A stretch of 50,675 bases of DNA. Origin: Candidatus Zipacnadia bacterium. GTDB lineage: Bacteria; Armatimonadota; Zipacnadia; Zipacnadales; UBA5352. The position numbers and the translations under genes were made by a program. The stretch spans positions 1-50,675 of the forward strand of contig JALGVA010000016.1 of NCBI GenBank assembly GCA_029820295.1, written 5' to 3'. This document shows, piece by piece, positions 9,525 to 17,529 of the stretch. The notes beneath the pieces were generated by a model. The model worked only from the letters and a program-made list of their open reading frames with translations, did no database searches and was not told where the DNA came from. Positions within the stretch are counted from its first letter, which is position 1, and every line of letters starts with the position of its first letter.

Positions 9525-11141
9525 CTACTCGTCACTCCCGCGCCGCATCAGAATCCACCGTCCGTCGCTGAGCCTGGCCGCCATCCCGAAGCCCAGGTAG
9601 CGCGCGTCGCCCTGTTGGGCCTGCACCCAGACATCGGCCCACCGCTGCAGGTCGTCCACGGCCGCCCTGCGCGCTACGTCGGGGGTCAGAAAGACCCACT
9701 CGAACCGGCCGACGGCGTCCTCCAGCTTGTGGAAGTCCGTCTCGGTCTGCGGCAGCCATATGGCATCGCGATCAGACATCCAGGCCACCGCCCAGGGCGC
9801 GTCGGTGAGCACCGGGCCGTCAACGCTGCCGGCGAGCTGCGTCATCGCGTCCTCGAGCGCGGTCTGGCCGCGCGCGCCGTAGGGTCTGTCGGGCGTGACC
9901 TCGGTCACGTAGGGGTGCATCTGCAACAGCACCAGCACCCCCACCGCCACGGCCATCCAGCGCATGCGGGTGCGGTCGTCCACGTTCTGCAGCCGCGCGT
10001 CGAGCAGGCGCCAGAAGAAGGCCGTGGCGATCACGATGATTACCGGACCCACCGGGGCCATGAGACGTGGATCCGCCATGACCAGAGACAGCGAGACGGC
10101 GACCGCGATCATGATCGCGTAAACGAGCAGTCGCAGCCACTCCACCGGCGGGCGTCCCAGCCGCACCAGCACCGCCACCAGGAAGAAGGGCGTGACGAAC
10201 ACTCCGCCCAGGCCGGGGAAGGACGCGTAGAAGGTGTTCAGTCCCCGGCGGAACTTCTCGAAGATCGCCCGCGGGTTCTCAAAGACGAAGGACAGATAGG
10301 ACTGATAGTGATCGCGAAAGGTGCGATAGATGGAGTTGCCCGGATGGGCGCGCGTCTGACCCAACATCTCGTAGGTGCGCAGTGTGAAGAACGGGCTGCC
10401 TGCGACGTTGCTGTTGCGGATCAGCCAGGGCAGTGCGACCACCACGAGCAGCGCGATGAACACCGCCGCGCGCGCCAGTCGCCGTTCGGGTTTGACCAGC
10501 ACCAGGTAGACCAGCACCGGCACGGCCGCGACGACCCAGACGTACTTGGTGAGATAGATCAGGCCCATGAGCACACCGGCGGCGCCGGCCCAGGGCAGCT
10601 CATTGCCCTCGGTGGTGGCGAGGTTGTACAGGCACAGCAGCGCGAGTGTGAGCAACAGCGCCAGCAGTGAGGTCTCCAGGCCCGAGACCGCGTAGCCCAG
10701 CAGCGTGATGTGCGTGCCACACAGGGCGGTGGCCAGCACGGCGGTGCGCCAGTCGAACATGCGCAGCGCCAGCCAGAACACCACCGGCATGGTCAGCAGG
10801 AAGGCCAGGCCGGACGCGTGTGAGACCGCCCGGTCGTTGGGTCCCAGCAGCCGCATGATGCCCGCGGTCCAGACGACGTGCAGTGGCGGGTAGGTCAGGT
10901 CGGGGTGTCCCTCAATCCGGCGCACGTGCACCACGCTCAGGGGCTTGATGAAGCTGGTGACGAAGCCGTCGCCCCGAGCCACATGGCGGGCGATCTGGGC
11001 GTAGTCCATCGCGTTGATGTCGCCGAGACGCTCGAAGCGGCTCACGTTGAAGATCAGGTAGGTGAGCCCGATGCCGCCGAGCAGCATCAGCGCCAGCAAC
11101 ACTCGACGCCAGGCCTCCCTGCGGGCGTCTTCAGGTCGCAT
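9525..11141 (-). CDS. ArnT/PMT-like (GT39-type) membrane glycosyltransferase
   Basis: A 538-residue multi-spanning membrane protein of the GT-C fold. A first helix (LLALMLLGGIGLTYLIF) is followed by a large extracytoplasmic loop containing the acidic DINAMDYAQIARHVARGDGF, typical of GT39/ArnT proteins, where Asp takes part in catalysis, and YPPLHVVWTAG. About ten further helices and a soluble C-terminal domain follow. It likely transfers a sugar from a lipid carrier to lipid or protein on the outer face of the inner membrane. The ATG at 11141 is preceded by GGGAGG; a TTG directly before it is less likely. It is the first gene of the exosortase operon and has its own promoter at 11181-11209, divergent from the APC-Usp transporter. 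Confidence 0.82.
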   Translation of the reverse strand: MRPEDARREAWRRVLLALMLLGGIGLTYLIFNVSRFERLGDINAMDYAQIARHVARGDGFVTSFIKPLSVVHVRRIEGHPDLTYPPLHVVWTAGIMRLLGPNDRAVSHASGLAFLLTMPVVFWLALRMFDWRTAVLATALCGTHITLLGYAVSGLETSLLALLLTLALLCLYNLATTEGNELPWAGAAGVLMGLIYLTKYVWVVAAVPVLVYLVLVKPERRLARAAVFIALLVVVALPWLIRNSNVAGSPFFTLRTYEMLGQTRAHPGNSIYRTFRDHYQSYLSFVFENPRAIFEKFRRGLNTFYASFPGLGGVFVTPFFLVAVLVRLGRPPVEWLRLLVYAIMIAVAVSLSLVMADPRLMAPVGPVIIVIATAFFWRLLDARLQNVDDRTRMRWMAVAVGVLVLLQMHPYVTEVTPDRPYGARGQTALEDAMTQLAGSVDGPVLTDAPWAVAWMSDRDAIWLPQTETDFHKLEDAVGRFEWVFLTPDVARRAAVDDLQRWADVWVQAQQGDARYLGFGMAARLSDGRWILMRRGSDE

Positions 11142-11180
11142 CAACGACGGCCTCCCATCAGCAGTGGCCGGATCGCCGTG

Positions 11181-11209
11181 ATATTAGCATATCAGGCCCC
11201 GGCGGGCAA
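11181..11209 (-). promoter_or_regulatory. Promoter of the glycosyltransferase-exosortase operon
   Basis: On the minus strand TTGCCC (11209-11204) and TAATAT (11186-11181) are separated by 17 bases. It is back-to-back with the plus-strand promoter at 11242-11271. Confidence 0.5.
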
Positions 11210-11241
11210 GCTGGCCCCTTGCGGCCGACCCGCTTCCGGAT

Positions 11242-11271
11242 TTGACACAGTGCGCCGCTTGGTGGTACATT
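11242..11271 (+). promoter_or_regulatory. Sigma-70-type promoter of the APC-Usp transporter
   Basis: A perfect TTGACA (11242-11247) and TACATT (11266-11271) with an 18-base spacer. Transcription would begin near 11278 and produce a leader of about 190 bases before the ATG at 11469, long enough for a regulatory RNA. Confidence 0.65.
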
Positions 11272-11277
11272 CGCTGA

Positions 11278-11468
11278 CATCAGGACATGTTGAGTCGCGT
11301 CCGGACCGGTCGCCCACCCGCCCGCCGTCCGCCGACCGCGCGCGGTGGGCGATATGCTGACCGCAGGTACGGAGCACCATCCGGCTCCGGACGGAACTGC
11401 CCCGCACCGGCAATTCCCGCCAGGCCCCGGAACGCTGCCGTGGCTGCGCAGGAGCGAAACCAAGCACT
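11278..11468 (+). promoter_or_regulatory. Long structured 5' leader of the APC-Usp transporter
   Basis: This leader is rich in pairing potential, for example CGGAGC (11370-11375) with GCTCCG (11384-11389). It contains GGTACGGAGCACCA at 11366-11379 and CCCCGCACCGG at 11400-11410, which recall conserved blocks of the c-di-AMP (ydaO) riboswitch found ahead of potassium and amino-acid transporters. The distance between the two blocks is much shorter than in known ydaO RNAs and the GGGGTGAATC block is missing, so the match may be chance. The rest of the 327-base divergent gap holds only the two promoters. Confidence 0.25.
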
Positions 11469-13817
11469 ATGAGCGCACAGCAGGCCGCGCGCGCCCCAGC
11501 GCCCACCACCGAACTGAGCCGCGATCTCGGGCTGTTCGACATCACCATGGTCGGCGTGGCCGCCATGATCGGCGCGGGCATCTTCGTGCTCACCGGCATC
11601 GCCGCCGGCGTGGCCGGCCCCGCGCTGATCGTCGCCTTCGCCCTCAACGGCGTGGTGACGCTGCTCACCGCCATGGTCTACGCCGAGCTGGGCTCGGCCA
11701 TCCCCGAGGCCGGCGGCGGCTACCTGTGGGTGCGCCAGGGCCTGCCCGGCGGTAACGCCTTCATGGCCGGCTGGATGAGCTGGTTCGCCCACGCGGTGGC
11801 CGGCAGCCTCTACGCCCTGGGCTTCGCCGCCTACCTGGCCGAAACGCTGCACCTCATCGGCATCGGTACCTTCGGCGTTCCGCAGGCGATCTTCACCAAG
11901 GCCATCGCGGTCGCCATCGCGCTGGTGTTCATCTACATCAACTTCCGCGGCGCCTCCGAGACCGGCATGGCGGGCAACATCGTCACCATGGGCAAGATCG
12001 CCATCATCGGCGTCTTCGTGGTGAGCGGCATCGCGGTCATCCTCGGCGAGCCCGAGCGCCTGGAGGAGGCCTTCCGCGACTTCGCCCCCAAGGGCCTCAC
12101 AGGCATCTTCGCCGCCATGGGCCTGACCTACATCGCCTATGAGGGCTACGAGGTGATCGTGCAGACCGGTGAGGAGGTCCGGGACCCGCGGCGCAACGTA
12201 CCCAAGGCGGTCTTCCTGGCGCTGCTGATCGTGGTGCCGATCTACATCCTGGTAGCCTTCGTGTGCATCGGCGCGGTCCAGACCCCGGACGGCTCGCCCA
12301 CCTGGCAGTGGCTGGGAGAGCACCAGGAGCTGGGCCTGCTGCGCGCCGCCGAGCAGTTCATGCCGCTGGGCAGCATCCTGCTGCTCGTGGGCGCGCTGTT
12401 CTCAACCATGAGCGCGCTCAACGCCACCACCTACTCGTCCACGCGCGTCTCGTTCGCCATGGGCCGGGACCGCAACCTGCCCGACCTGTTCGGCGCGGTG
12501 CACCCACGCACGCGCACGCCCTACCTGGCGCTGGCGCTCTCGGGGGCGTTGATCATCGGCCTGGTGGTGTTCATCCCGCAGATTCACGATGTCGCCGCCG
12601 CCGCCGACATCATGTTCCTGCTGCTGTTCATGCAGGTCAACGTGGCGGTCATCACCATCCGGCGCAAATACGGCGACAAACTCGCCTACGGCTATCTCAC
12701 CCCCTTCTTCCCCTATGTGCCCATCGTCGCCATCGTGCTGCAGCTCGCGCTGGCGCTGGTGCTCTTCAAGGTGTCCGCGCTGGCGTGGTTCGTGATCCTC
12801 GGCTGGCTGGGCAGCGGGCTGCTCATCTACCACTTCTACGCCTCCAGGCGCGAGCTGGAGGAGGAGGTTACGCCGGTGCTGGTCGAGGAGCGCCTGCGCG
12901 TGGACCGCGAGGGCTTCTCGGTGCTGGTGCCGGTGGCCAACCCCAACACCGTGGACAACCTGCTGGGCGTGGCCGACGCCATCCTCGAGACCCAGCCCGG
13001 GCAGCTCGTGCTGCTGCACGTGATCACCGTGCCCGACCAGCTCCCGGTCAGCGTCGGCCGGGACTTCGTCAACGACGTGCGCCCGGTCATGGACGACACC
13101 GCGCGCAAGGCCGAGGCGCTGGAGATGACGCCCAACGCACTGATCCGCGTGGGCCACCGCCCGGCCGACGCCATCATCGACACGGTTCGTGAACACCGCT
13201 GCAACTTCGTGGTCATGGGCTGGCGGGGGCAGAGCAGCGACCCGCGCACGGTGGTGGGCAGCAACATCGACCGTATCGTCAAGGACTCCAACGCGAACGT
13301 GGTGGTGGTGCGCGGCGACGTGGAGCTGCCCGCGCGGCGCATCCTCGTGCCGGTGCAGCACCCGCGCCACGGCCACCTGATGGCCGGGCTGGCGGCGCCC
13401 ATGGCCGTGGCGGAGGGCGCCTACATCGAGCTGCTGCACGTGGTCGGCGAGGACCTGACGCCCCATGAGCGGGCCGCGCGCGCCGCCGAACTCAAGCAGG
13501 CCATCAGCTCGCTCGACCGCCCCCCCGCGGACGCCGACGCCGACGGGCGGCGCAAGCAGCGCTTCCGCATCCGCATCGCGACCGGCGAGGTGGTGCCGAC
13601 CATCGTCGAGCACTCGCGCGAATTCGACCTGCTGATGATGGGGGCCTCGCGCGAGAGCTGGATCCGGCGCAAGGTGTGGGGGGATAAGACCTTCCGCATC
13701 GCCAACAGCGTGGACTGCCCGCTGATGCTGGTGAACCTGCGCACCGGGCGGCTGCAGTTCAACGTGTCGCAGTTCTTCCAGTTCTTCTGGGACACCGAAG
13801 AGGAAATGCCGGGGTAG
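11469..13817 (+). CDS. APC-superfamily transporter with two C-terminal Usp domains
   Basis: A 782-residue fusion. Residues about 20-455 are a 12-helix amino acid/polyamine/organocation permease, opening with the GLFDITMVGVAAMIGAGIF substrate-binding segment. Residues about 475-620 form a universal-stress-protein domain with an intact ATP-binding motif G-2X-G-9X-GS (GWRG at 584 to GS at 598). Residues about 620-770 form a second Usp domain whose motif is degenerate (GASRESWIRRKVWGDK). The substrate could be an amino acid or a cation; Usp domains in such transporters are thought to sense nucleotides and gate transport. The start ATG has only a weak, distant AGGAG. A small membrane protein gene follows by 34 bases. 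Confidence 0.9.
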   Translation: MSAQQAARAPAPTTELSRDLGLFDITMVGVAAMIGAGIFVLTGIAAGVAGPALIVAFALNGVVTLLTAMVYAELGSAIPEAGGGYLWVRQGLPGGNAFMAGWMSWFAHAVAGSLYALGFAAYLAETLHLIGIGTFGVPQAIFTKAIAVAIALVFIYINFRGASETGMAGNIVTMGKIAIIGVFVVSGIAVILGEPERLEEAFRDFAPKGLTGIFAAMGLTYIAYEGYEVIVQTGEEVRDPRRNVPKAVFLALLIVVPIYILVAFVCIGAVQTPDGSPTWQWLGEHQELGLLRAAEQFMPLGSILLLVGALFSTMSALNATTYSSTRVSFAMGRDRNLPDLFGAVHPRTRTPYLALALSGALIIGLVVFIPQIHDVAAAADIMFLLLFMQVNVAVITIRRKYGDKLAYGYLTPFFPYVPIVAIVLQLALALVLFKVSALAWFVILGWLGSGLLIYHFYASRRELEEEVTPVLVEERLRVDREGFSVLVPVANPNTVDNLLGVADAILETQPGQLVLLHVITVPDQLPVSVGRDFVNDVRPVMDDTARKAEALEMTPNALIRVGHRPADAIIDTVREHRCNFVVMGWRGQSSDPRTVVGSNIDRIVKDSNANVVVVRGDVELPARRILVPVQHPRHGHLMAGLAAPMAVAEGAYIELLHVVGEDLTPHERAARAAELKQAISSLDRPPADADADGRRKQRFRIRIATGEVVPTIVEHSREFDLLMMGASRESWIRRKVWGDKTFRIANSVDCPLMLVNLRTGRLQFNVSQFFQFFWDTEEEMPG

Positions 13818-13851
13818 CTGCCGGCTGCCACCTGTCACGGAGGGATGCGCC

Positions 13852-14232
13852 GTGTCGCTCAAGGACCTGCATCAGGCCGGAGTGCTGCTCCCCAGGGACG
13901 AGTGGGGCGTGCACGACCTGCATACCAGCGTGAACAAGCCGATGCTGCTCGCCGCGATGGCGCTCGGGCTTACGTCGGTGGTGCTGATGTACGTGGGCGG
14001 CGGCGGCACGCTGACCTTCATCGCCGGCGGCCTGTTCATCGGCTTCATGGCGTGGATCACGCACATCTCCATCAAGGCGGTGAACGTGCAGGCCGCGCAG
14101 TTCGCCGAGGAGCGCGAGCATTTCCGCGAGGAGCACTCGATTGCCCAGCCCGTGACCGAGGCCGACGTCGTCGAGACGGAAGACACGAACACTGCAAGCG
14201 CCGCCGGGCCGCCGGAGACGCCCGCTGAGTGA
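13852..14232 (+). CDS. Small two-helix membrane protein downstream of the APC-Usp transporter
   Basis: A 126-residue protein from a GTG with GGAGGG seven bases upstream. It has a soluble N-terminus containing PRDEWGVHDLHTSVNKP, two adjacent membrane helices at about residues 30-70, and an acidic C-terminal tail with an amphipathic helix (QFAEEREHFREEH). No catalytic motif is visible and I do not recognise the family. The 34-base gap to the transporter gene and the strong ribosome site suggest co-transcription and perhaps a role as accessory subunit, which is inference from position. Confidence 0.75.
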   Translation: MSLKDLHQAGVLLPRDEWGVHDLHTSVNKPMLLAAMALGLTSVVLMYVGGGGTLTFIAGGLFIGFMAWITHISIKAVNVQAAQFAEEREHFREEHSIAQPVTEADVVETEDTNTASAAGPPETPAE

Positions 14233-14348
14233 CACCTGCCCCCGCCGCGCAGCCACCCTCGCATCTCGGTACGCGCCTCCGACACGACCGCACGCGGTTC
14301 ACACCTGTGGCGCAGGCGTGACCGCGGTCCGCAGATATGCCCGCGTTC

Positions 14349-14376
14349 TTGCCTTTTCCGCGCGTGTCACTATAAT
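14349..14376 (+). promoter_or_regulatory. Promoter of the cold-shock gene
   Basis: TTGCCT (14349-14354) and a perfect TATAAT (14371-14376) with a 16-base spacer (CTTGCC with 17 is an alternative). The start near 14383 gives an untranslated leader of about 137 bases, similar in length to the thermosensing leaders of cspA-type mRNAs. The rest of the 287-base gap from 14233 to 14519 shows no gene. Confidence 0.65.
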
Positions 14377-14519
14377 TCCACTACACACTGCGGTCGCTGG
14401 TGGCTACCGCGCCGTGCTTCGTGCCGCGACGGGCGGGTGTACCTCTGTGGTGGTGGCCGTGCCACGATGCACATGCCGACCCCAGGCCGCACATTCGTTG
14501 CCCGATGGAGGGCGTGCGT

Positions 14520-14756
14520 ATGGCGAAGGGCATCGTCAAGTGGTTCGACGACGCGAAGGGCTACGGCTTCATCGAGCAGGACACCGGCGAGGACGTGTTC
14601 GTGCACTACACGGCCATCGCCGGCGAGGGCTACCGCAGTCTGACCGAGGGCTCGGAAGTCGAGTTCGAAATCGAGGAGAGCCCCAAGGGCCCCCGCGCCG
14701 CCGAGGTGGTCGTGATCAAGGCGGCGACCCAGCCCGAGGGCGGCGCAGTCTGGTAG
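14520..14756 (+). CDS. CspA-family cold shock protein
   Basis: A 78-residue single cold-shock domain. RNP1 is KGYGFIEQD and RNP2 is DVFVHYTAI, preceded by the family start [14 protein letters not shown]. These proteins bind single-stranded RNA and DNA, melt mRNA structure at low temperature and often act as general RNA chaperones. The ATG at 14520 has GGAGGG seven bases upstream; an in-frame ATG six codons earlier overlaps this site and is unlikely. The tail (about ten residues after VVVIKAA) is slightly longer than in E. coli CspA. It appears monocistronic, with its own promoter and a long leader. Confidence 0.97.
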   Translation: MAKGIVKWFDDAKGYGFIEQDTGEDVFVHYTAIAGEGYRSLTEGSEVEFEIEESPKGPRAAEVVVIKAATQPEGGAVW

Positions 14757-14844
14757 CGCTCTCCCGACGCTGAGCCGCACACCACACTCCCCATCGCACT
14801 GCAGGCCCTACCGGCCGCACCGGCGAGCCGGGGGTTGCATCGTG

Positions 14845-15990
14845 CTACGGCTGCTCGTGCAGTGTCTCCATCATGGCGTCGAAGTTCTCCAGCGGCGTCG
14901 CGGGCACCACCTGGTTTGACACCCCGACGACGATCTGACCCCGCCGGCGCGCCACCTCCAGCGCCGAGCGCGTCTCATCGATGACCTCCTGGACCGTGCC
15001 CATGTGCAGCGTCTCCGAGGCGATGCCGCCGCACAGCTTCAGGTGCGGGAAGGTGTCGCGAAGGACCTCGAGGTCCATCTCGCAGCGCCGGTCGATCTCG
15101 TAGAAGCCCTGCACGCCGGAGTTGCCGAACAGGTCCTCGGCCACCGGCCACAGATTGCCGTCGCTGGCGAAGAAGTGCCAGCAGTCGTGCTCATCGCAGC
15201 ACTTCGAGACGATCTGCAGCGCGGGCAGCATGCAGTGGTGGAAGGCCCCGGGCGAGTAGAGCGGCCCGTTCTTGCCGGCGAAGTCGCCGCCTCCGAAGAG
15301 GATCTTCAGGCCCATCTGCGCCATCACCGGGATGGTCCGGCAGTTGATCTTCGCCCGGGCCACCAGGTAGCGGCGCACCACGTCCGGCTCCAGCGCCATG
15401 GCCTCCAGCCAGTGGCGCTCACGCGGCACCGAAACGCCCGTCCCGTAGCCATGCACCGCGCGGCGCTCGCCGAAGTGCTCTATGGCGGCAACCAGCTCGG
15501 GGAAGCTCTCGGGCGTGGGGCTGGTGCCCTGCTCGGCCGCGGCCTCCGCCTGCTCCATGGCGCGCACGACATCGTCGATGGTCGGCTCCGGGCGCGGTGA
15601 ACGGTCGATCTCCTGGAACAGCTCGGTCTCCGGGTCGAAGCGCATGACCCACCAGTTGCCGTCCTCTTCGCCGTAGAAGAACGTCTGCTCATCGATGCGC
15701 CGGGTGGGCTTGTGCGGATAGCGCCAGTAGGCCGGGCGCACCAGGTCTACGTCGAGCGCGTCGTTGAGTTCGAGCACATCGCGCTGAGTGCGTTCGACGA
15801 ACTCCTGGTGCGCGTTCTCGCCCTGCCACAGTGCCAGCGTCTCGCGGTAGCGCTGCTTGCCGTGCCCCACGAAGGCGTCGCGGCCCAGCACATGCGAGGC
15901 GATGCGTCCTGACACGCCCGCGCAGTAGATGGGCACGCGGTCGAAGTCACGGCCCTCGAAGCTGGCCATCACGCGCTCTTTGCCGGTCAT
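14845..15990 (-). CDS. Uroporphyrinogen decarboxylase (UroD)-fold protein, tandem copy 2
   Basis: A 381-residue UroD/MtaA-fold protein from an ATG at 15990 with GAGGAG six bases upstream. It shows the family opening (TGKERVMASFEGRDFDRVPIY), GGGDFAGKNGPLYSP, the WHFFASDGNLWPV segment and the GGIASETLHMGT strand. It is clearly paralogous to the gene 14 bases upstream. The His-x-Cys zinc site of corrinoid methyltransferases is not conserved here: HFFASDG stands where many relatives have HSCG, and the later ligand position reads GVSNQVVP. It may be a methyltransferase or decarboxylase of an unknown small molecule; haem synthesis is unlikely. No corrinoid protein gene lies nearby. Confidence 0.82.
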   Translation of the reverse strand: MTGKERVMASFEGRDFDRVPIYCAGVSGRIASHVLGRDAFVGHGKQRYRETLALWQGENAHQEFVERTQRDVLELNDALDVDLVRPAYWRYPHKPTRRIDEQTFFYGEEDGNWWVMRFDPETELFQEIDRSPRPEPTIDDVVRAMEQAEAAAEQGTSPTPESFPELVAAIEHFGERRAVHGYGTGVSVPRERHWLEAMALEPDVVRRYLVARAKINCRTIPVMAQMGLKILFGGGDFAGKNGPLYSPGAFHHCMLPALQIVSKCCDEHDCWHFFASDGNLWPVAEDLFGNSGVQGFYEIDRRCEMDLEVLRDTFPHLKLCGGIASETLHMGTVQEVIDETRSALEVARRRGQIVVGVSNQVVPATPLENFDAMMETLHEQP

Positions 15991-16004
15991 CCCGTGCTCC
16001 TCGG

Positions 16005-17147
16005 TCAACGGTGTTCGTGCAGCGTCTCGATCATGGTGTCGAAGTTCGCGAACGGGGTCGGCGCGACCACGGTGTTCGAGACGCCCACCATGATTCGCCC
16101 GCGCCGGCGCGCCACCTCCAGCGCGGTCAGGCACTCGTGGCGCACGTCCTCGGGCGTGCCCAGGTGCAGCGTCTCCGAGGCGATGCCGCCCATCAGCCGC
16201 AGTTCGGGGAAGCGGTCGCGCAGCTTCTCGAGGTCCATGCCCGCGCGCCGGTCGATCTCGTGATAGCCGTGCACGCCACAGTTGCCGTAGAGTTCGTCGG
16301 CCACCGGCCACAGGTCGCCGTCGCTGGCGAACATGTGCAGCACACCGGCCTCGTCGCAGCCGCGCGAGATCTCGCGCACCGCCGGGCTCATGCAGCGCGC
16401 GAAGCTGGCGGGCGAGTACAGCGGCCCGTTCTTGCCGGCGAAGTCGCCGCCGCCGAAGAGCACCCACAGGCCCATCTCGGCCATCACGCGCGCGTTCTTC
16501 ACGGCCCGCTTGGCCAGCGCCATGGTCCAGCGCAGCACCAGCTCGGGGCGCAGCACCATCGCCTCCAGCCACGCGCGTTCACGGGGCACGTAGACCATGA
16601 TGCCCGCGCCGAAGACCTCGCGGCGGTCACCGAAATGCTCGACGGCGGCCTTCTGCAGCGGGAAGGTGTCGGGCGTCGGGGCATACTCCTCGGCGTCGCG
16701 CTCGGCGGCCTCGACGACCTCGTCGAGGTCCTCGAGCACGCGCTCGCGCACCGGCGAGCCGTCCACGCGCTGGAACAGCTCGGTGTCCGGGTCGAAGCGC
16801 ATCACATACCACGACGCGCTCTCGTCGCCGAACAGCAGGGTGTGCTCGTCGATGATGCGCGTGGGCTTCACGCGGTGGCCGCCCTGGCCTACGAAGACCA
16901 GGTCGAGGTCGAGCGCATCGTTCCACGCCATGGTGTCGGCGAGGCTGCGCTCGAGGAACTCGGCGTGGGCGTCGGGGCCGTGCCACAGCGCCATGGCTTC
17001 ACGCCAGCCCTGGATGCCGAAGCCGTAGAAGGCTTCGCGACCGAGGACATACGACGCGATACGCCCATGCATGCCCGCGCAGTAGATGGGCACGCGATCA
17101 ACGGGCTCTCCGGAGAAGGCGGCGCGGATGCGTTCGCGGGAGGTCAT
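16005..17147 (-). CDS. Uroporphyrinogen decarboxylase (UroD)-fold protein, tandem copy 1
   Basis: A 380-residue paralog of the downstream gene, aligned along its whole length by eye (shared VPIYCAG..GRIAS.VLGR, GGGDFAGKNGPLYSP, EIDRR..MDLE.LRD.FP, GGIASETLH.GT). Here the zinc-site region reads LHMFASDGDLWPV and the later position GVSNTVVAPTP, so the cysteine ligands are absent as in copy 2. The pair is only 14 bases apart and probably one transcript. The ATG at 17147 lacks a strong ribosome site; the frame runs on upstream through the repeat-rich gap but without support. Substrate unknown. A tandem duplication followed by divergence is the simplest history. Confidence 0.82.
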   Translation of the reverse strand: MTSRERIRAAFSGEPVDRVPIYCAGMHGRIASYVLGREAFYGFGIQGWREAMALWHGPDAHAEFLERSLADTMAWNDALDLDLVFVGQGGHRVKPTRIIDEHTLLFGDESASWYVMRFDPDTELFQRVDGSPVRERVLEDLDEVVEAAERDAEEYAPTPDTFPLQKAAVEHFGDRREVFGAGIMVYVPRERAWLEAMVLRPELVLRWTMALAKRAVKNARVMAEMGLWVLFGGGDFAGKNGPLYSPASFARCMSPAVREISRGCDEAGVLHMFASDGDLWPVADELYGNCGVHGYHEIDRRAGMDLEKLRDRFPELRLMGGIASETLHLGTPEDVRHECLTALEVARRRGRIMVGVSNTVVAPTPFANFDTMIETLHEHR

Positions 17148-17222
17148 GAGAGGCTGCTCACGGTTCCTGCGGGTGGCATATGGTGGGAGTATACCGTCCC
17201 GGCCAGCGCCTGTCACGCGCAA

Positions 17223-17275
17223 CGACCTCCTCACCCCCTCCGGCCGCTGGCGCGGCCTCCTCCCCCTCTCCCTGT
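17223..17275 (-). repeat. Dispersed palindromic element B, copy 1
   Basis: Read on the minus strand this is a GGGGGAGGA arm, a hairpin and a GGAGGGGGTGAGG arm. The hairpin stem is GGCCGC/GCGGCC (17242-17247 and 17252-17257). Copies at 39000 and 49925 have the same arms but the stem GGCTCC/GGAGCC, so both strands of the stem changed together. It lies in the 382-base gap 17148-17529, which has no gene. Confidence 0.7.
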
Positions 17276-17422
17276 CGCGCCTGTGGCGCGAAGGCGGGAG
17301 AGGGGGCAAACGCCTTCGCCGGCAGAAGGCTATTGCCCGCCGGCCGTGCACACGGACCACTTGGCGACGTCACCCTCAGCCTGGCGGTCTGCCGATCCGG
17401 CGCCTCAGAGCGCTGCCCGGCC

Positions 17423-17526
17423 GCAAGCCCCCTCCTGCCTGCGCACCGCAGGTGCGCCCAAGGAGGGGGTGGCCCGATCCCGCTCTCGAGCGGGATCGGG
17501 ACGGGGGAGGAGGCCGTTGCCGTCTC
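17423..17526 (-). repeat. Dispersed palindromic element A, copy 1
   Basis: About 104 bases that match 49803-49908 in inverted orientation. It contains a 7-base hairpin GCGCACC/GGTGCGC (17441-17457) at the tip of outer arms CCCCCTCCT and AGGAGGGGG, then a 12-base perfect hairpin CCCGATCCCGCT/AGCGGGATCGGG with a CTCG loop. In the other copy the tip hairpin is replaced by an unrelated palindrome while the arms stay the same. It abuts the end of the EamA gene. Between this element and element B (17276-17422) I see only further short palindromes. Confidence 0.75.
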
Positions 17527-17529
17527 CCC

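Noticed and set aside
8079-10670. An 863-codon plus-strand frame opposite the exosortase operon
   Set aside because: The composition is dominated by Arg, His, Gly and Gln, no motif is recognisable, and the opposite strand has exosortase, zinc-ribbon and glycosyltransferase genes.
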